Assembly: GCF_049800775.1 (NCBI RefSeq)
Contig: NZ_JBNAFR010000002.1
Location: forward strand, 248,001 to 312,000
From: Dinoroseobacter sp049800775
GTDB taxonomy: Bacteria; Pseudomonadota; Alphaproteobacteria; Rhodobacterales; Rhodobacteraceae
DNA: 64,000 nucleotides
Reading direction: 5' to 3'
Shown in pieces: positions 1 through 10,485 of this stretch. The position numbers were made by a program, and so were the translations under genes. The notes under the pieces were generated by a model that saw only the letters and a program-made list of their open reading frames with translations, searched no databases and was not told where the DNA came from. Positions within the stretch are counted from its first letter, which is position 1. Each line of letters begins with the position of its first letter.

Positions 1-2891
<2,891 letters not shown>

Positions 2892-2922
2892 CGGGCAGAC
2901 TCCAGTGGCGCAAATTGTCGGC

Positions 2923-2950
2923 GTTATACATGGGGGCTGTCCGGGCGCAA
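2923..2950 (-). promoter_or_regulatory. Candidate sigma-70 promoter of carB
   Basis: Read on the minus strand: -35 TTGCGC (2945-2950), a 16-base spacer, and -10 TATAAC (2923-2928). The predicted start, near 2916, leaves a leader of about 25 bases containing a GGAG ribosome site. Motif match only. Confidence 0.5.
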
Positions 2951-3014
2951 GAGCGTCCGGCGCGCCCTGCGACCTTGATGGCGACTTGCAGGCCACCGGT
3001 CCACTGGCCCCACG

Positions 3015-3045
3015 AAAAAAGACGCGCTCCGCCGGGACCGCGTCT
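3015..3045 (-). terminator. Rho-independent terminator after the VPLPA-CTERM gene
   Basis: On the minus strand, AGACGCG and CGCGTCT form a 7-bp stem around a GC-rich loop and are followed directly by six T. It lies about 30 bases past the stop of the gene at 3074-3736. Confidence 0.75.
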
Positions 3046-3073
3046 GATCTGGTGTTTCAGGGGGTGAGAGGGC

Positions 3074-3736
3074 TCAGCCCTTGCGGCGGCGTCGCCGGGC
3101 CAATCCGCCAAGGCCCGCCACCCCGGCCAGCATCATCAGGGCACTGGGCGGCAGTGGCACCGGGGCGGGGGTGGTGTCGACGCGAGAGACGTCAAACATG
3201 ATGTTGTCCACGCCCGTGTTGAAGAACTCCGGCGCGATGGTGATGAGATAACCGCTGGTGCTCGGGCCAAAGGCCGACAGATCGACCTCTGTGGATTCGA
3301 TGACGCTCAGCAGATCGACCGCCAGAGCCGTTTGCTCCACACCGCCGACTTCAGTGACCGTAACACCTGTGGTTTGGAGGGCGTCCGCATATGGCGCGAT
3401 GTCCATCTTCACCAGCGACACTTCGAACCCGTCCAATGGCTCGATCAGGAGCGTGCCGCCCTGTGATCCAGAATTGCCATAGGCGGCGTCGACCAACTCT
3501 TCATAGCCGAGGTTCCAATAGATCCACGGTTGGAGCCCGTCCGACACCCGCGAGGCGTCGTAGGTCACCTCAACTTCGCCGTCGATATCTCCGTAGTCCT
3601 GACTGATCGCCTCTCTGTTGGAGTTGCAGAGGCCATCCGCGCAGGCGTCGCCGTCGAATGTCAGGGTGACGCTGGTTGCATGGGCGGAGGAGGCCGCAAA
3701 CAAGAGGGTCGCACTGGTGATAAGAGCTTTGTACAT
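3074..3736 (-). CDS. Secreted VPLPA-CTERM sorting-domain protein
   Basis: 220 residues. The N-terminus MYKALITSATLLFAASSAHA is a typical Sec signal peptide cleaved after AHA. The C-terminus has the tripartite sorting signal: VPLPPSALM, a hydrophobic stretch (MLAGVAGLGGL) and an Arg/Lys tail (ARRRRRKG). In Rhodobacterales this VPLPA-CTERM tail is recognised by an exosortase-family enzyme, which is not encoded in this window. The middle is acidic and has no recognisable enzyme motif, so the cargo function is unknown. It has its own strong promoter and terminator, so it is monocistronic. Two other proteins here carry the same tail type (18349-18987 and 28507-29040). Confidence 0.85.
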   Translation of the reverse strand: MYKALITSATLLFAASSAHATSVTLTFDGDACADGLCNSNREAISQDYGDIDGEVEVTYDASRVSDGLQPWIYWNLGYEELVDAAYGNSGSQGGTLLIEPLDGFEVSLVKMDIAPYADALQTTGVTVTEVGGVEQTALAVDLLSVIESTEVDLSAFGPSTSGYLITIAPEFFNTGVDNIMFDVSRVDTTPAPVPLPPSALMMLAGVAGLGGLARRRRRKG

Positions 3737-3774
3737 AGCTGGGTCCTGATAAAACTGTTTTTCAATAATGGTTA

Positions 3775-3803
3775 ATTTTAAGGCGGTTTTGGCGCTCGGT
3801 CAA
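3775..3803 (-). promoter_or_regulatory. Strong sigma-70-like promoter of the VPLPA-CTERM gene
   Basis: On the minus strand: -35 TTGACC (3798-3803), a 17-base spacer, and -10 TAAAAT (3775-3780). The expected start near 3768 gives a 5' leader of about 32 bases. It sits in an AT-rich patch. Confidence 0.65.
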
Positions 3804-3926
3804 CTTGGCCTGGCCAAGGGGGTGAGAGTTCTGGCCCTGTCCTTAATCTCGTCAGATTCCTGTGATTGGGTCTTTTTCAGGAGTGGCCGCCCGCGGTCAG
3901 TTTGCGAAAAGAGGACCCCAGACCCC

Positions 3927-4136
3927 ATGGCTGACCGGATCATTGCCTTTTTTCGGGCCGAGGACGGCGCCGTCACCGTCGACTGGGTTGTCCTGACGGC
4001 GGCGCTGGTCGGGCTCGCCATTGCTGTGATCGCGGTGCTGGGCCCCGCCATGACCACCAATTCCGGATCCCTCAACCGACAGCTGGAAAATCACCAGATC
4101 TCGACGGATTTCGACGCGGTCACCCCGGCGGACTGA
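3927..4136 (+). CDS. Flp-pilin-like single-span small protein
   Basis: 69 residues: a short basic N-terminus (MADRIIAFFRAEDG), a hydrophobic segment starting AVTVDWVVLTAALVGLAIA, and a polar tail. The G|A junction followed by a hydrophobic helix with an acidic residue at +5 resembles type IVb (Flp/Tad) prepilins cleaved by a prepilin peptidase. In Flp pilins the acidic residue is usually Glu; here it is Asp. The longer reading from 3768 is rejected because its upstream part is not protein-like. No tad genes are nearby, so it may be an orphan pilin or pseudopilin-like membrane peptide. Confidence 0.65.
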   Translation: MADRIIAFFRAEDGAVTVDWVVLTAALVGLAIAVIAVLGPAMTTNSGSLNRQLENHQISTDFDAVTPAD

Positions 4137-4171
4137 CCTGTGCGGCGCGCCGTTCTGTCAACCCAGAGGTG

Positions 4172-4185
4172 TTGATGTGCGTCAA
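4172..4185 (+). promoter_or_regulatory. FNR/FnrL-type box upstream of bchE
   Basis: TTGATGTGCGTCAA matches the FNR consensus TTGAT-N4-ATCAA at 9 of 10 fixed positions. Its centre (4178.5) would lie about -41.5 from a start near 4220, the usual class II activating position. A TTGACA at 4192-4197 lies just downstream. In Rhodobacter, FnrL activates bchE at low oxygen, so the site fits an anaerobically induced cyclase gene. Binding itself is inferred. Confidence 0.7.
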
Positions 4186-4237
4186 GGAAAGTTGACACAA
4201 TAAATGCCACCCTACGCCAAAGGCAGCGGAGGGTCTC

Positions 4238-5893
4238 ATGCGCATTGTGTTCGTTCATCCCAACTACCATTCCGGCGGCGCCGAGATCGCCGGCAACTGG
4301 CCCCCGGCCTGGGTGGCCTATCTCGCCGGGTCGCTCAAGGCGGCGGGCTTTGACGATATCTATTTCCTTGACGCGATGACCAATGACATGCCGGAGGAGG
4401 CCCTGCGCGCCCGTCTGGCCGAACTGCAGCCCGATATCGTGGGCACCACGGCCATCACGCCGGCGATCTACGAGGCGGAAAAGGTTCTGAAAATCGCCTC
4501 CGAGGCCTGCCCGGATGCCCTGCGCGTCCTGGGAGGGATCCATGGCACTTTCATGTATAAACAGGTCCTCTCCGAGGCTCCGGAGGTCGAGGTGATCGTC
4601 CGCGGCGAGGGCGAAGAGATCATGACCGAACTGGCCCGTTGCGTCGCTGAGGGACGCTGGCCCCAGGATCAGCGCAAGATCAAGGGGCTCGCCTTTCGCG
4701 AGGAGGACAAGATCGTCGCGACTCAGGCGGCGAGCACGGTCAAGGATCTGGATGGCATCGACCCGGACTGGTCGCTGCTGGAATGGGACAAATACATCTA
4801 CGTCCCCCTCGGCGTGAAAGTCGCGATCCCGAACATGGCGCGCGGCTGTCCGTTCACCTGCTCGTTCTGCTCGCAGTGGAAGTTCTGGCGGGATTACCGC
4901 GTGCGCGACCCGCTGAAGGTGGTGGATGAGATCGAACGGCTGGTGAACGACCACGGTGTGGGCTTCTTCATCCTCGCGGATGAGGAGCCGACCATCAACC
5001 GGCGCAAATTCATCCAGTTCTGCGAGGAACTCATCGCGCGCGATCTGCCGGACCGGATCCAGTGGGGCATCAACACCCGCGTGACGGATATCATGCGGGA
5101 CAAGGAGCTTTTGCCGCTCTACCGCAAAGCGGGGCTCGTCCATGTCAGCCTCGGCACCGAGGCGGCAGCCCAGCTCAAGCTCGATCAGTTCAACAAGGAG
5201 ACCAAGGTCTCCGAGAACAAGGAGGCGATCCGCCTGCTGCGCGAGGCCGATATCTTCGTCGAGGCGCAGTTCATCGTCGGGCTGGACAATGAGACGCCCG
5301 AGACGCTGGAGGAAACCTACCGGATGGCTTGGGACTGGCAGCCGGATCTGGCCAATTGGGCGATGTATACCCCCTGGCCCTTCACACCGCTCTTCCAGGA
5401 ACTGGGCGACAAGGTCGAGATCTTCGACTTCTCGAAATACAATTTCGTCACCCCGATCATGGCCCCGGACCAGATGACGCGCGGCGAGCTGCTGGATGGG
5501 GTGATGAAGAATTACCGCCGCTTCTACATGCAAAAGGCGCTGTTCCACTATCCCTGGCGCGGCACGGGCTATCGCCGGAAATACCTGCTCGGCTGCCTCA
5601 AGGCCTTCCTGAAGGCCGGGTTCGAGCGAAAATTCTACGACCTCGGCAAGGCCAATTACTGGGGGCCGCAATCGAAGGAGAAGGTGAATTTCAACTTCGA
5701 CCGGACCCGCAAGATCGCCAAGGCCCAGACCGATGACTGGGAGGCCGCTGCGGATCGCGCCAGCCAGGCCCGGGCGCGTCGCAAGGCGCTCGACACCTCC
5801 TTCAAGCTGCCCGACCCGCCCGACGCGGACAGGGAAGGTCGCACACCGATCAAGGCCTGCGGCGGGGGAACTCAGCAAATGGAAGATGTGTGA
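4238..5893 (+). CDS. bchE: Anaerobic Mg-protoporphyrin IX monomethyl ester cyclase (BchE)
   Basis: 551 residues. BchE closes the isocyclic ring of bacteriochlorophyll without O2, using water-derived oxygen, SAM and cobalamin. The N-terminal 150 or so residues have the B12-binding-domain look (FVHPNYHSGGAEIAGNWPP; GGIHGTF near residue 100). The radical-SAM [4Fe-4S] motif CxxxCxxC is at C204, C208 and C211, after ARG. Length matches the family. ATG 4238 follows a GGAGGG ribosome site. It is transcribed with bchJ, whose start overlaps its stop by one base. The FNR-type box upstream suggests low-oxygen induction. The other photosynthesis genes usually near it are absent. Related B12 radical-SAM enzymes are possible, but the bchJ neighbour makes BchE most likely. 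Confidence 0.9.
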   Translation: MRIVFVHPNYHSGGAEIAGNWPPAWVAYLAGSLKAAGFDDIYFLDAMTNDMPEEALRARLAELQPDIVGTTAITPAIYEAEKVLKIASEACPDALRVLGGIHGTFMYKQVLSEAPEVEVIVRGEGEEIMTELARCVAEGRWPQDQRKIKGLAFREEDKIVATQAASTVKDLDGIDPDWSLLEWDKYIYVPLGVKVAIPNMARGCPFTCSFCSQWKFWRDYRVRDPLKVVDEIERLVNDHGVGFFILADEEPTINRRKFIQFCEELIARDLPDRIQWGINTRVTDIMRDKELLPLYRKAGLVHVSLGTEAAAQLKLDQFNKETKVSENKEAIRLLREADIFVEAQFIVGLDNETPETLEETYRMAWDWQPDLANWAMYTPWPFTPLFQELGDKVEIFDFSKYNFVTPIMAPDQMTRGELLDGVMKNYRRFYMQKALFHYPWRGTGYRRKYLLGCLKAFLKAGFERKFYDLGKANYWGPQSKEKVNFNFDRTRKIAKAQTDDWEAAADRASQARARRKALDTSFKLPDPPDADREGRTPIKACGGGTQQMEDV

Positions 5894-6519
5894 TGCCGCT
5901 CGATACCCGCCTGACTTCGGACTGGTCACCGCCGGACACCAAGGCGCGGATCGGCCCGAATGCGGTGCACCAGCTCCTCGCTGTGCTCGAGGAGGAGGGC
6001 GGGCCAAAGCTCGCGGCCCATGTGCTGGCGCTGGCGGGCTTGTTCGATCTGCCGCCGGATACGGGCATGATCGACGAACGCCCCGTGGCCCGGCTCCATC
6101 AGGCCCTGCGCCGGGACCGACCCGCGGATGCCCCGCGTCTGGCCTGGGCCGCGGGGGAGGCGACCGCGAACTACATCATAGCGCGCCGCATCCCGAGGCC
6201 GGTGGTCTGGCTGTTGAAATTGCTGCCCGCACGCCCCGCGGCGCACCTGCTACTGCGCTCGATCGCCCGACATGCCTGGACCTTCGCGGGCTCGGGCGGT
6301 TTCCGGGTCGTCTCGACCCGACCGATCATGGTCGAGATCGCGGACAACCCCATCGTGCGGGGTGAGCAGGCCCGGCACCCGATCTGTTTCTGGCACGTGG
6401 CCGTGTTCGAAACCCTGTTCCGGCGCCTCGTTGCTTCGGACTACATGGCCCGCGAGACCACCTGCTGTGCCTGCGGTGACGGGGCCTGTCGGATCATGCT
6501 GACCCGCTCGGGCACCTGA
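5893..6519 (+). CDS. bchJ: Bacteriochlorophyll 4-vinyl reductase-type protein (BchJ, V4R domain)
   Basis: 208 residues. The C-terminal half is a V4R domain, ending in the Cys-rich motif TTCCACGDGACRIML. BchJ was first assigned to 8-vinyl reduction of protochlorophyllide; later work suggests a chaperone or substrate-carrier role, with BciA/BciB the main reductases. The start ATG overlaps the bchE stop (TGATG), so translation is coupled; a GTG one codon earlier is less likely. The gene is followed by a dispersed 30-base repeat. Family assignment is secure; the biochemical role is less so. Confidence 0.85.
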   Translation: MPLDTRLTSDWSPPDTKARIGPNAVHQLLAVLEEEGGPKLAAHVLALAGLFDLPPDTGMIDERPVARLHQALRRDRPADAPRLAWAAGEATANYIIARRIPRPVVWLLKLLPARPAAHLLLRSIARHAWTFAGSGGFRVVSTRPIMVEIADNPIVRGEQARHPICFWHVAVFETLFRRLVASDYMARETTCCACGDGACRIMLTRSGT

Positions 6520-6543
6520 CCAGCATGGCGCAACGCCCCCCAT

Positions 6544-6573
6544 CTTAAGTCTCCAAATATCCCCGCCGGAGGC
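6544..6573 (+). repeat. Dispersed CTTAAG repeat, copy A
   Basis: A 30-base element starting CTTAAGTCTCC, then AAATATCC, then CCGCCGGAGGC. It begins 25 bases after the bchJ stop. Related copies lie at 22350-22379, 42605-42634 and, inverted, 46345-46374. The short odd palindrome CCG-C-CGG appears as TCG-C-CGA in copies B and D. Confidence 0.8.
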
Positions 6574-6627
6574 TCCCGCCCGCGCAGAAGCGCGTCCGCC
6601 GGATCCAAAGGGCGCGGCCCGTACCGC

Positions 6628-6656
6628 TTGACACCCAACCGCCCCTGATATGTATG
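6628..6656 (+). promoter_or_regulatory. Sigma-70 promoter of aspS
   Basis: Perfect -35 TTGACA (6628-6633), a 17-base spacer, and -10 TGTATG (6651-6656). The predicted start near 6663 is about 29 bases before the aspS ATG. Confidence 0.6.
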
Positions 6657-6691
6657 GCCCCAGATCAGCCATCTGAGTTCCGGGGACCCCC

Positions 6692-8464
6692 ATGCACGCC
6701 TTTCGTACCCATACCTGCGCCGCCCTCACCAAAGCCGATGTCGGCGCGACCGTGCGCCTGTCGGGCTGGGTCCACCGGGTGCGAGATCATGGCGGCGTGC
6801 TCTTCATCGATCTGCGCGACCATTACGGCATGACCCAGGTCCTCTGCGACCCGGACAGCCCGGTCTTTGCCGAGGTCGAAAAGGTCCGCTCCGAGTGGTG
6901 CATCCGGATCGACGGGACGGTGAAGGCACGGGACGAAAGCCTGATCAACCCCAAGATCCCCACGGGCGAGGTCGAGGTTTTCGTGCGCGATCTCGAAGTG
7001 CTGGGCACCGCCGACGAGCTGCCCCTGCCGGTCTTCGGCGATCAGGATTACCCCGAGGAGACGCGCTTGAAATACCGCTTCCTCGACCTGCGCCGCGAGA
7101 GCCTGCATGAGAACATCATCCTGCGCTCCAACGTTGTGCGCTCGATCCGCAAGCGGATGTGGGATATCGACTTCAACGAGTTCCAGACGCCGATCATCAC
7201 CGCCTCCAGCCCCGAAGGCGCGCGCGACTTCCTCGTGCCCTCGCGCCTGCATCCGGGCAAGTTCTACGCCCTCCCGCAGGCCCCGCAGCAGTTCAAGCAG
7301 CTCACCATGGTCGGTGGCTTCGACAAGTATTTCCAGATCGCGCCCTGTTTCCGCGACGAGGACCCGCGCGCGGACCGCTCGCCCACGGATTTCTACCAGC
7401 TCGATCTGGAGATGAGCTTTGTCGATCAGCAGGACGTGTTCGACACGATCCAGCCGGTGATCGCGGGCCTCTTCGAAGAGTTCGGCGGCGGCCGCAAGGT
7501 GGACACGGACTGGCCGCAGATCTCTTACCGCGACAGCGCCCTGTGGTTTGGCACCGACAAGCCGGACCTGCGCAACCCGATCAAGATGCAGATCGTGTCC
7601 GAGCATTTCGCGGGCTCTGGCTTTGCGATCTTCGCCAAGCTGCTGGAACAGGACGGCACCGAGATCCGCGCGATCCCCGCCCCCACGGGCGGCTCGCGCA
7701 AGTTCTGCGACCGGATGAACAAGTTTGCTCAGGAACAGGGCCTGCCCGGTATGGGCTATATCTTCTGGCGTGATCAGGGCAACGGCATGGAAGCCGCCGG
7801 CCCTCTGGCCAAGAATATCGGCCCCGAGCGGACCGAGGCGATCCGCCAGCAGCTGGGGCTCGAGGTGGGCGATGCCGCCTTCTTCCTCGGGGGCAAGCCC
7901 GCAACCTTCGAAGGGGTCGCAGGCCGCGCCCGCACGGTGATCGGCGAGGAACTGAACCTCGTAGACAAGGACCGCTTCGCCTTTGCCTGGATCGTGGATT
8001 TCCCGATGTACGAGGCCGATGACGAGGGGCGGATCGACTTCTCGCACAACCCGTTCTCCATGCCGCAAGGCGGGATGGCGGCGCTGGATGGCGACCCGCT
8101 CGAGGTGCTCGGCTATCAGTATGATCTGGCCTGCAACGGCTATGAGCTCGTCTCCGGTGCGATCCGGAACCACAAGCTCGAGATCATGTACAAGGCCTTC
8201 GAGATCGCGGGCTATGGCAGCGATGAGGTCGAAAAGCGGTTCGGCGGTATGGTCAATGCGTTCAAGTACGGCGCGCCACCCCACGGGGGCTGCGCGGCCG
8301 GGATCGACCGGATCGTTATGCTGTTGGCCGATGAGGCCAATATCCGCGAGGTGATCATGTTCCCCATGAACCAGCGCGCCGAGGATCTGATGATGGGTGC
8401 CCCTTCCGAACCCACGGGCGAGCAGTTGCGCGACCTGTCCCTGCGGGTCATCCCGCAGGACTGA
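6692..8464 (+). CDS. aspS: Aspartate--tRNA ligase
   Basis: 590 residues, the normal length for bacterial AspRS. It charges tRNA-Asp with aspartate in the cytoplasm. Order: N-terminal OB-fold anticodon domain (SGWVHRVRDHGGVLFIDLRD), class II catalytic core with motif 2 (FRDEDPRADRSPTDFYQLD), the bacterial GAD insertion domain, and motif 3 (GCAAGIDRIVMLL) near the end. Alphaproteobacterial enzymes of this type are often non-discriminating and also load tRNA-Asn for GatCAB amidation; that is inference here. The gene stands alone with its own promoter and a downstream hairpin. Confidence 0.97.
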   Translation: MHAFRTHTCAALTKADVGATVRLSGWVHRVRDHGGVLFIDLRDHYGMTQVLCDPDSPVFAEVEKVRSEWCIRIDGTVKARDESLINPKIPTGEVEVFVRDLEVLGTADELPLPVFGDQDYPEETRLKYRFLDLRRESLHENIILRSNVVRSIRKRMWDIDFNEFQTPIITASSPEGARDFLVPSRLHPGKFYALPQAPQQFKQLTMVGGFDKYFQIAPCFRDEDPRADRSPTDFYQLDLEMSFVDQQDVFDTIQPVIAGLFEEFGGGRKVDTDWPQISYRDSALWFGTDKPDLRNPIKMQIVSEHFAGSGFAIFAKLLEQDGTEIRAIPAPTGGSRKFCDRMNKFAQEQGLPGMGYIFWRDQGNGMEAAGPLAKNIGPERTEAIRQQLGLEVGDAAFFLGGKPATFEGVAGRARTVIGEELNLVDKDRFAFAWIVDFPMYEADDEGRIDFSHNPFSMPQGGMAALDGDPLEVLGYQYDLACNGYELVSGAIRNHKLEIMYKAFEIAGYGSDEVEKRFGGMVNAFKYGAPPHGGCAAGIDRIVMLLADEANIREVIMFPMNQRAEDLMMGAPSEPTGEQLRDLSLRVIPQD

Positions 8465-8476
8465 TGCCGGGCGCGG

Positions 8477-8515
8477 GGCGCCGACAGGGGCCCCTTCGGG
8501 GGCTCAATCGGCGCC
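8477..8515. terminator. Stem-loop with UUCG tetraloop between aspS and a convergent small gene
   Basis: The outer stem is GGCGCCGA/TCGGCGCC (8477-8484 with 8508-8515). The inner stem GCCCC/GGGGC is capped by TTCG closed by C-G, a very stable tetraloop. No T-run follows, so it may stall or protect 3' ends from both sides rather than act as a classic intrinsic terminator. Confidence 0.5.
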
Positions 8516-8707
8516 GTGCGGCACGAGGGTGCCCTGCACGTCCTCGGTGGTGCCGAGATCGGACGTGATCGACCGGATTGAGAAATCAGACGTCCCGATC
8601 AGGATCGCGGCCAGCATGGCGAGTCCCAGGATGATATTCGCCCCGACAGTGGCCATGGGCCGATCTGTCCGGGACGCTGAACGGGCGGTGTTCCAGCGTT
8701 TGGGCAT
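8504..8707 (-). CDS. Small single-pass membrane protein, function unknown
   Basis: 67 residues: a basic N-terminus (MPKRWNTARSASRTDRP), one hydrophobic span (about residues 21-42, VGANIILGLAMLAAILIG) and an acidic, probably periplasmic tail. The N-in topology is clear from charge. It converges on aspS, and its stop codon falls inside the UUCG hairpin. The start has only a weak AAGGGA ribosome site. The family is not recognised; the coherent membrane layout is the only argument for it being real. Confidence 0.45.
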   Translation of the reverse strand: MPKRWNTARSASRTDRPMATVGANIILGLAMLAAILIGTSDFSIRSITSDLGTTEDVQGTLVPHGAD

Positions 8708-8875
8708 CGGGGTGTTCCCTTATTGACTGCTCGAGGTCGTTGCCTTCGAGTGTTCTGCTTACCGCGGACAGCTCGAAAAGCGACCCGTGAGGCAAGGATT
8801 GGGCCGTCTCGTGACACAGGTGTGTCGCAAGTGTGACAAGTTTGCGCTGTAAGCGCTTGATTGCGAGGCAGGTTC

Positions 8876-9580
8876 CTAGATCGCGACGCGTGTGGCGATT
8901 CGGTCTTCGAGCATGGCGCGCACGGCGCTCAGGCTGTCCCGATCCCCTTGGGCGGCCAGCGCCTTGGCGGCTTCGGCGAGCGGAGTATCCTTGGCCGCCA
9001 CGGCCAGACCATGGAGAAACTGCGCCGAATAGGCCCGCTGGATCGGGTCATCCTCATCCAGCAGCAGGTCCTGGGCATGGGCCAGATCATCCTGCAGGGC
9101 CAGCGTATCCGGGCAGATCTCGGTTTCGGTCATCGCGCGCGGGCCCTTGGGCTGCGCGTCCTTTGGCAGATGGGCCAGCACGGCGGCCTGAAATTCGGCG
9201 ATGCGGGTCAGGGGCTTGGCGAGAAAGCCGTCGGCGCCCGCGGCAATCGCGCAGTCCTCGCCCGACAGCTCGCCACTGAAGCCGAGGATCGCGGGCAGGC
9301 GGGGCTGCGCCTGAGCCAGTTCCGCGATCAGGTCTTCGCCAGCGCCATCGGGCAGGCCGAGATCGACGATCGCCACGGTCGGGCAGTACATGCGCAGGTG
9401 GCGGCGGGCCGAGGCCAGACAATCGGCACGGCGCAATCGCGCGCCGGAGCGCAGGCACAAGAGGCGCATCGCCTCGGATGCGTAGCGGCTGTCTTCGACC
9501 AGCAGGATGGTCACCCCCAACAGGGGACGCGCGGCTGTCGGTCTGGGCGCAGCGGAGAGCAGGGCAGCTGTATCGTCCAT
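8876..9580 (-). CDS. Response regulator receiver-domain protein without DNA-binding output
   Basis: 234 residues. Residues 23-140 form a CheY-like receiver: acidic pair E29-D30 (LLVED), phospho-acceptor D73 (VDLGLPDG), S102 (GFSGE) and K122 (FLAKPL). After this comes an acidic helical C-terminus of about 95 residues (EICPDTLALQDDLAHAQDLL) without HTH or known enzyme motifs; it may be a four-helix interaction module. No sensor kinase lies in the window, so the partner is unknown. It is divergent from the methylmalonyl-CoA epimerase gene. Confidence 0.85.
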   Translation of the reverse strand: MDDTAALLSAAPRPTAARPLLGVTILLVEDSRYASEAMRLLCLRSGARLRRADCLASARRHLRMYCPTVAIVDLGLPDGAGEDLIAELAQAQPRLPAILGFSGELSGEDCAIAAGADGFLAKPLTRIAEFQAAVLAHLPKDAQPKGPRAMTETEICPDTLALQDDLAHAQDLLLDEDDPIQRAYSAQFLHGLAVAAKDTPLAEAAKALAAQGDRDSLSAVRAMLEDRIATRVAI

Positions 9581-9710
9581 TGGGTCCTCCGAATCTCTCT
9601 TCAGACTGCGTCACCTTCCCTAATGAGAGGTAAACGCGACCCTCTGCGCCTTGCTCACAAGGGGGTGACAGGCCATAACCGCGCCAAACCAGTCACAGTT
9701 GGAGCCAGTT

Positions 9711-10115
9711 ATGATCGGTCGCCTTAACCATGTTGCCATCGCCGTCCCGGATCTTGAAGCCGCCTCGGCGCAATACGCCAACACTTTGGGCGCCAAGGTC
9801 GGCGCGCCCCAGGATGAGCCCGATCATGGGGTGACGGTGGTGTTCATCGAACTGCCGAACACCAAGATCGAGCTGCTTTACCCGCTGGGCGAGGGCTCTC
9901 CGATTGCCGGGTTCCTGGAAAAGAACCCCTCGGGCGGCATTCACCATATCTGCTACGAGGTCGACGACATCCTCGCCGCCCGCGACAAGTTGAGCGCCGA
10001 AGGCGCGCGGGTGCTGGGCACCGGCGAGCCCAAGATCGGCGCCCATGGCAAGCCTGTCCTCTTCCTGCACCCCAAGGATTTCAACGGCACCCTGGTCGAG
10101 CTCGAGCAGGTCTGA
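9711..10115 (+). CDS. mce: Methylmalonyl-CoA epimerase
   Basis: 134 residues, the normal family length. It interconverts (2R)- and (2S)-methylmalonyl-CoA, feeding the B12-dependent mutase in propionyl-CoA use and the ethylmalonyl-CoA pathway. It is a VOC-fold protein: N-terminal IGRLNHVAIAVPDLEAA carries a metal His, SGGIHHICYEVDDI the second, and LVELEQV ends with the metal Glu. ATG 9711 is chosen because the upstream TTG would add residues unlike the family. A DUF1467 gene follows four bases after its stop. MeaB, which serves the mutase, is 28 kb away in the same window. Confidence 0.93.
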   Translation: MIGRLNHVAIAVPDLEAASAQYANTLGAKVGAPQDEPDHGVTVVFIELPNTKIELLYPLGEGSPIAGFLEKNPSGGIHHICYEVDDILAARDKLSAEGARVLGTGEPKIGAHGKPVLFLHPKDFNGTLVELEQV

Positions 10116-10119
10116 CCCC

Positions 10120-10407
10120 ATGCAAATCACCTCGGCACTCGTCCTTCTGGCCGTCATCTGGTTCATGACCCTGTTCATCGTCCTGCCGATCCGGATGAAG
10201 ACTCAGGGCGATGAGGGCCGGGTCACCATGGGCACGCCTGCGGGCGCTCCGGCGCGGATCGACATGCGGCGCAAGGTCAAGATCACCTCGATCGTCGCAG
10301 TCGTGATCTGGGTCCCCTTGGTCTATGTCATCGTCGCAGGCTATATCACGGTGGATGATTTCGACCTGTTCAACCGCTTCGGCGGCGGGTTGGAGCGGCT
10401 GGAGTAA
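10120..10407 (+). CDS. DUF1467 two-helix membrane protein
   Basis: 95 residues with two hydrophobic helices (about 5-24, LVLLAVIWFMTLFIVLPI; and 56-76, IVAVVIWVPLVYVIVAGYI) and a short polar link holding the LPIRMKTQGDEG segment typical of DUF1467. Its start lies four bases after the mce stop, so the two are co-transcribed and probably coupled. Alphaproteobacteria often have this neighbour of mce; no function is known. Confidence 0.8.
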   Translation: MQITSALVLLAVIWFMTLFIVLPIRMKTQGDEGRVTMGTPAGAPARIDMRRKVKITSIVAVVIWVPLVYVIVAGYITVDDFDLFNRFGGGLERLE

Positions 10408-10427
10408 GCCAGACCTGCGGACATGCG

Positions 10428-10462
10428 AAAGCCTCGGCACCGCGATGGGCCGAGGCTATTTT
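10428..10462. terminator. Bidirectional terminator between DUF1467 and EI24 genes
   Basis: 8-bp perfect stem GCCTCGGC/GCCGAGGC (10431-10438 with 10449-10456), followed by TATTTT on the plus strand and by TTTC on the minus strand. It separates two convergent genes. Confidence 0.65.
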
Positions 10463-10485
10463 CATGCCGGGATGATGGCAGGGGA

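Noticed and set aside
4155..4200. PpsR/CrtJ site (TGT-N12-ACA) upstream of bchE
   Set aside because: TGT and ACA triplets occur but at the wrong spacings (for example 16 bases); no proper pair found.
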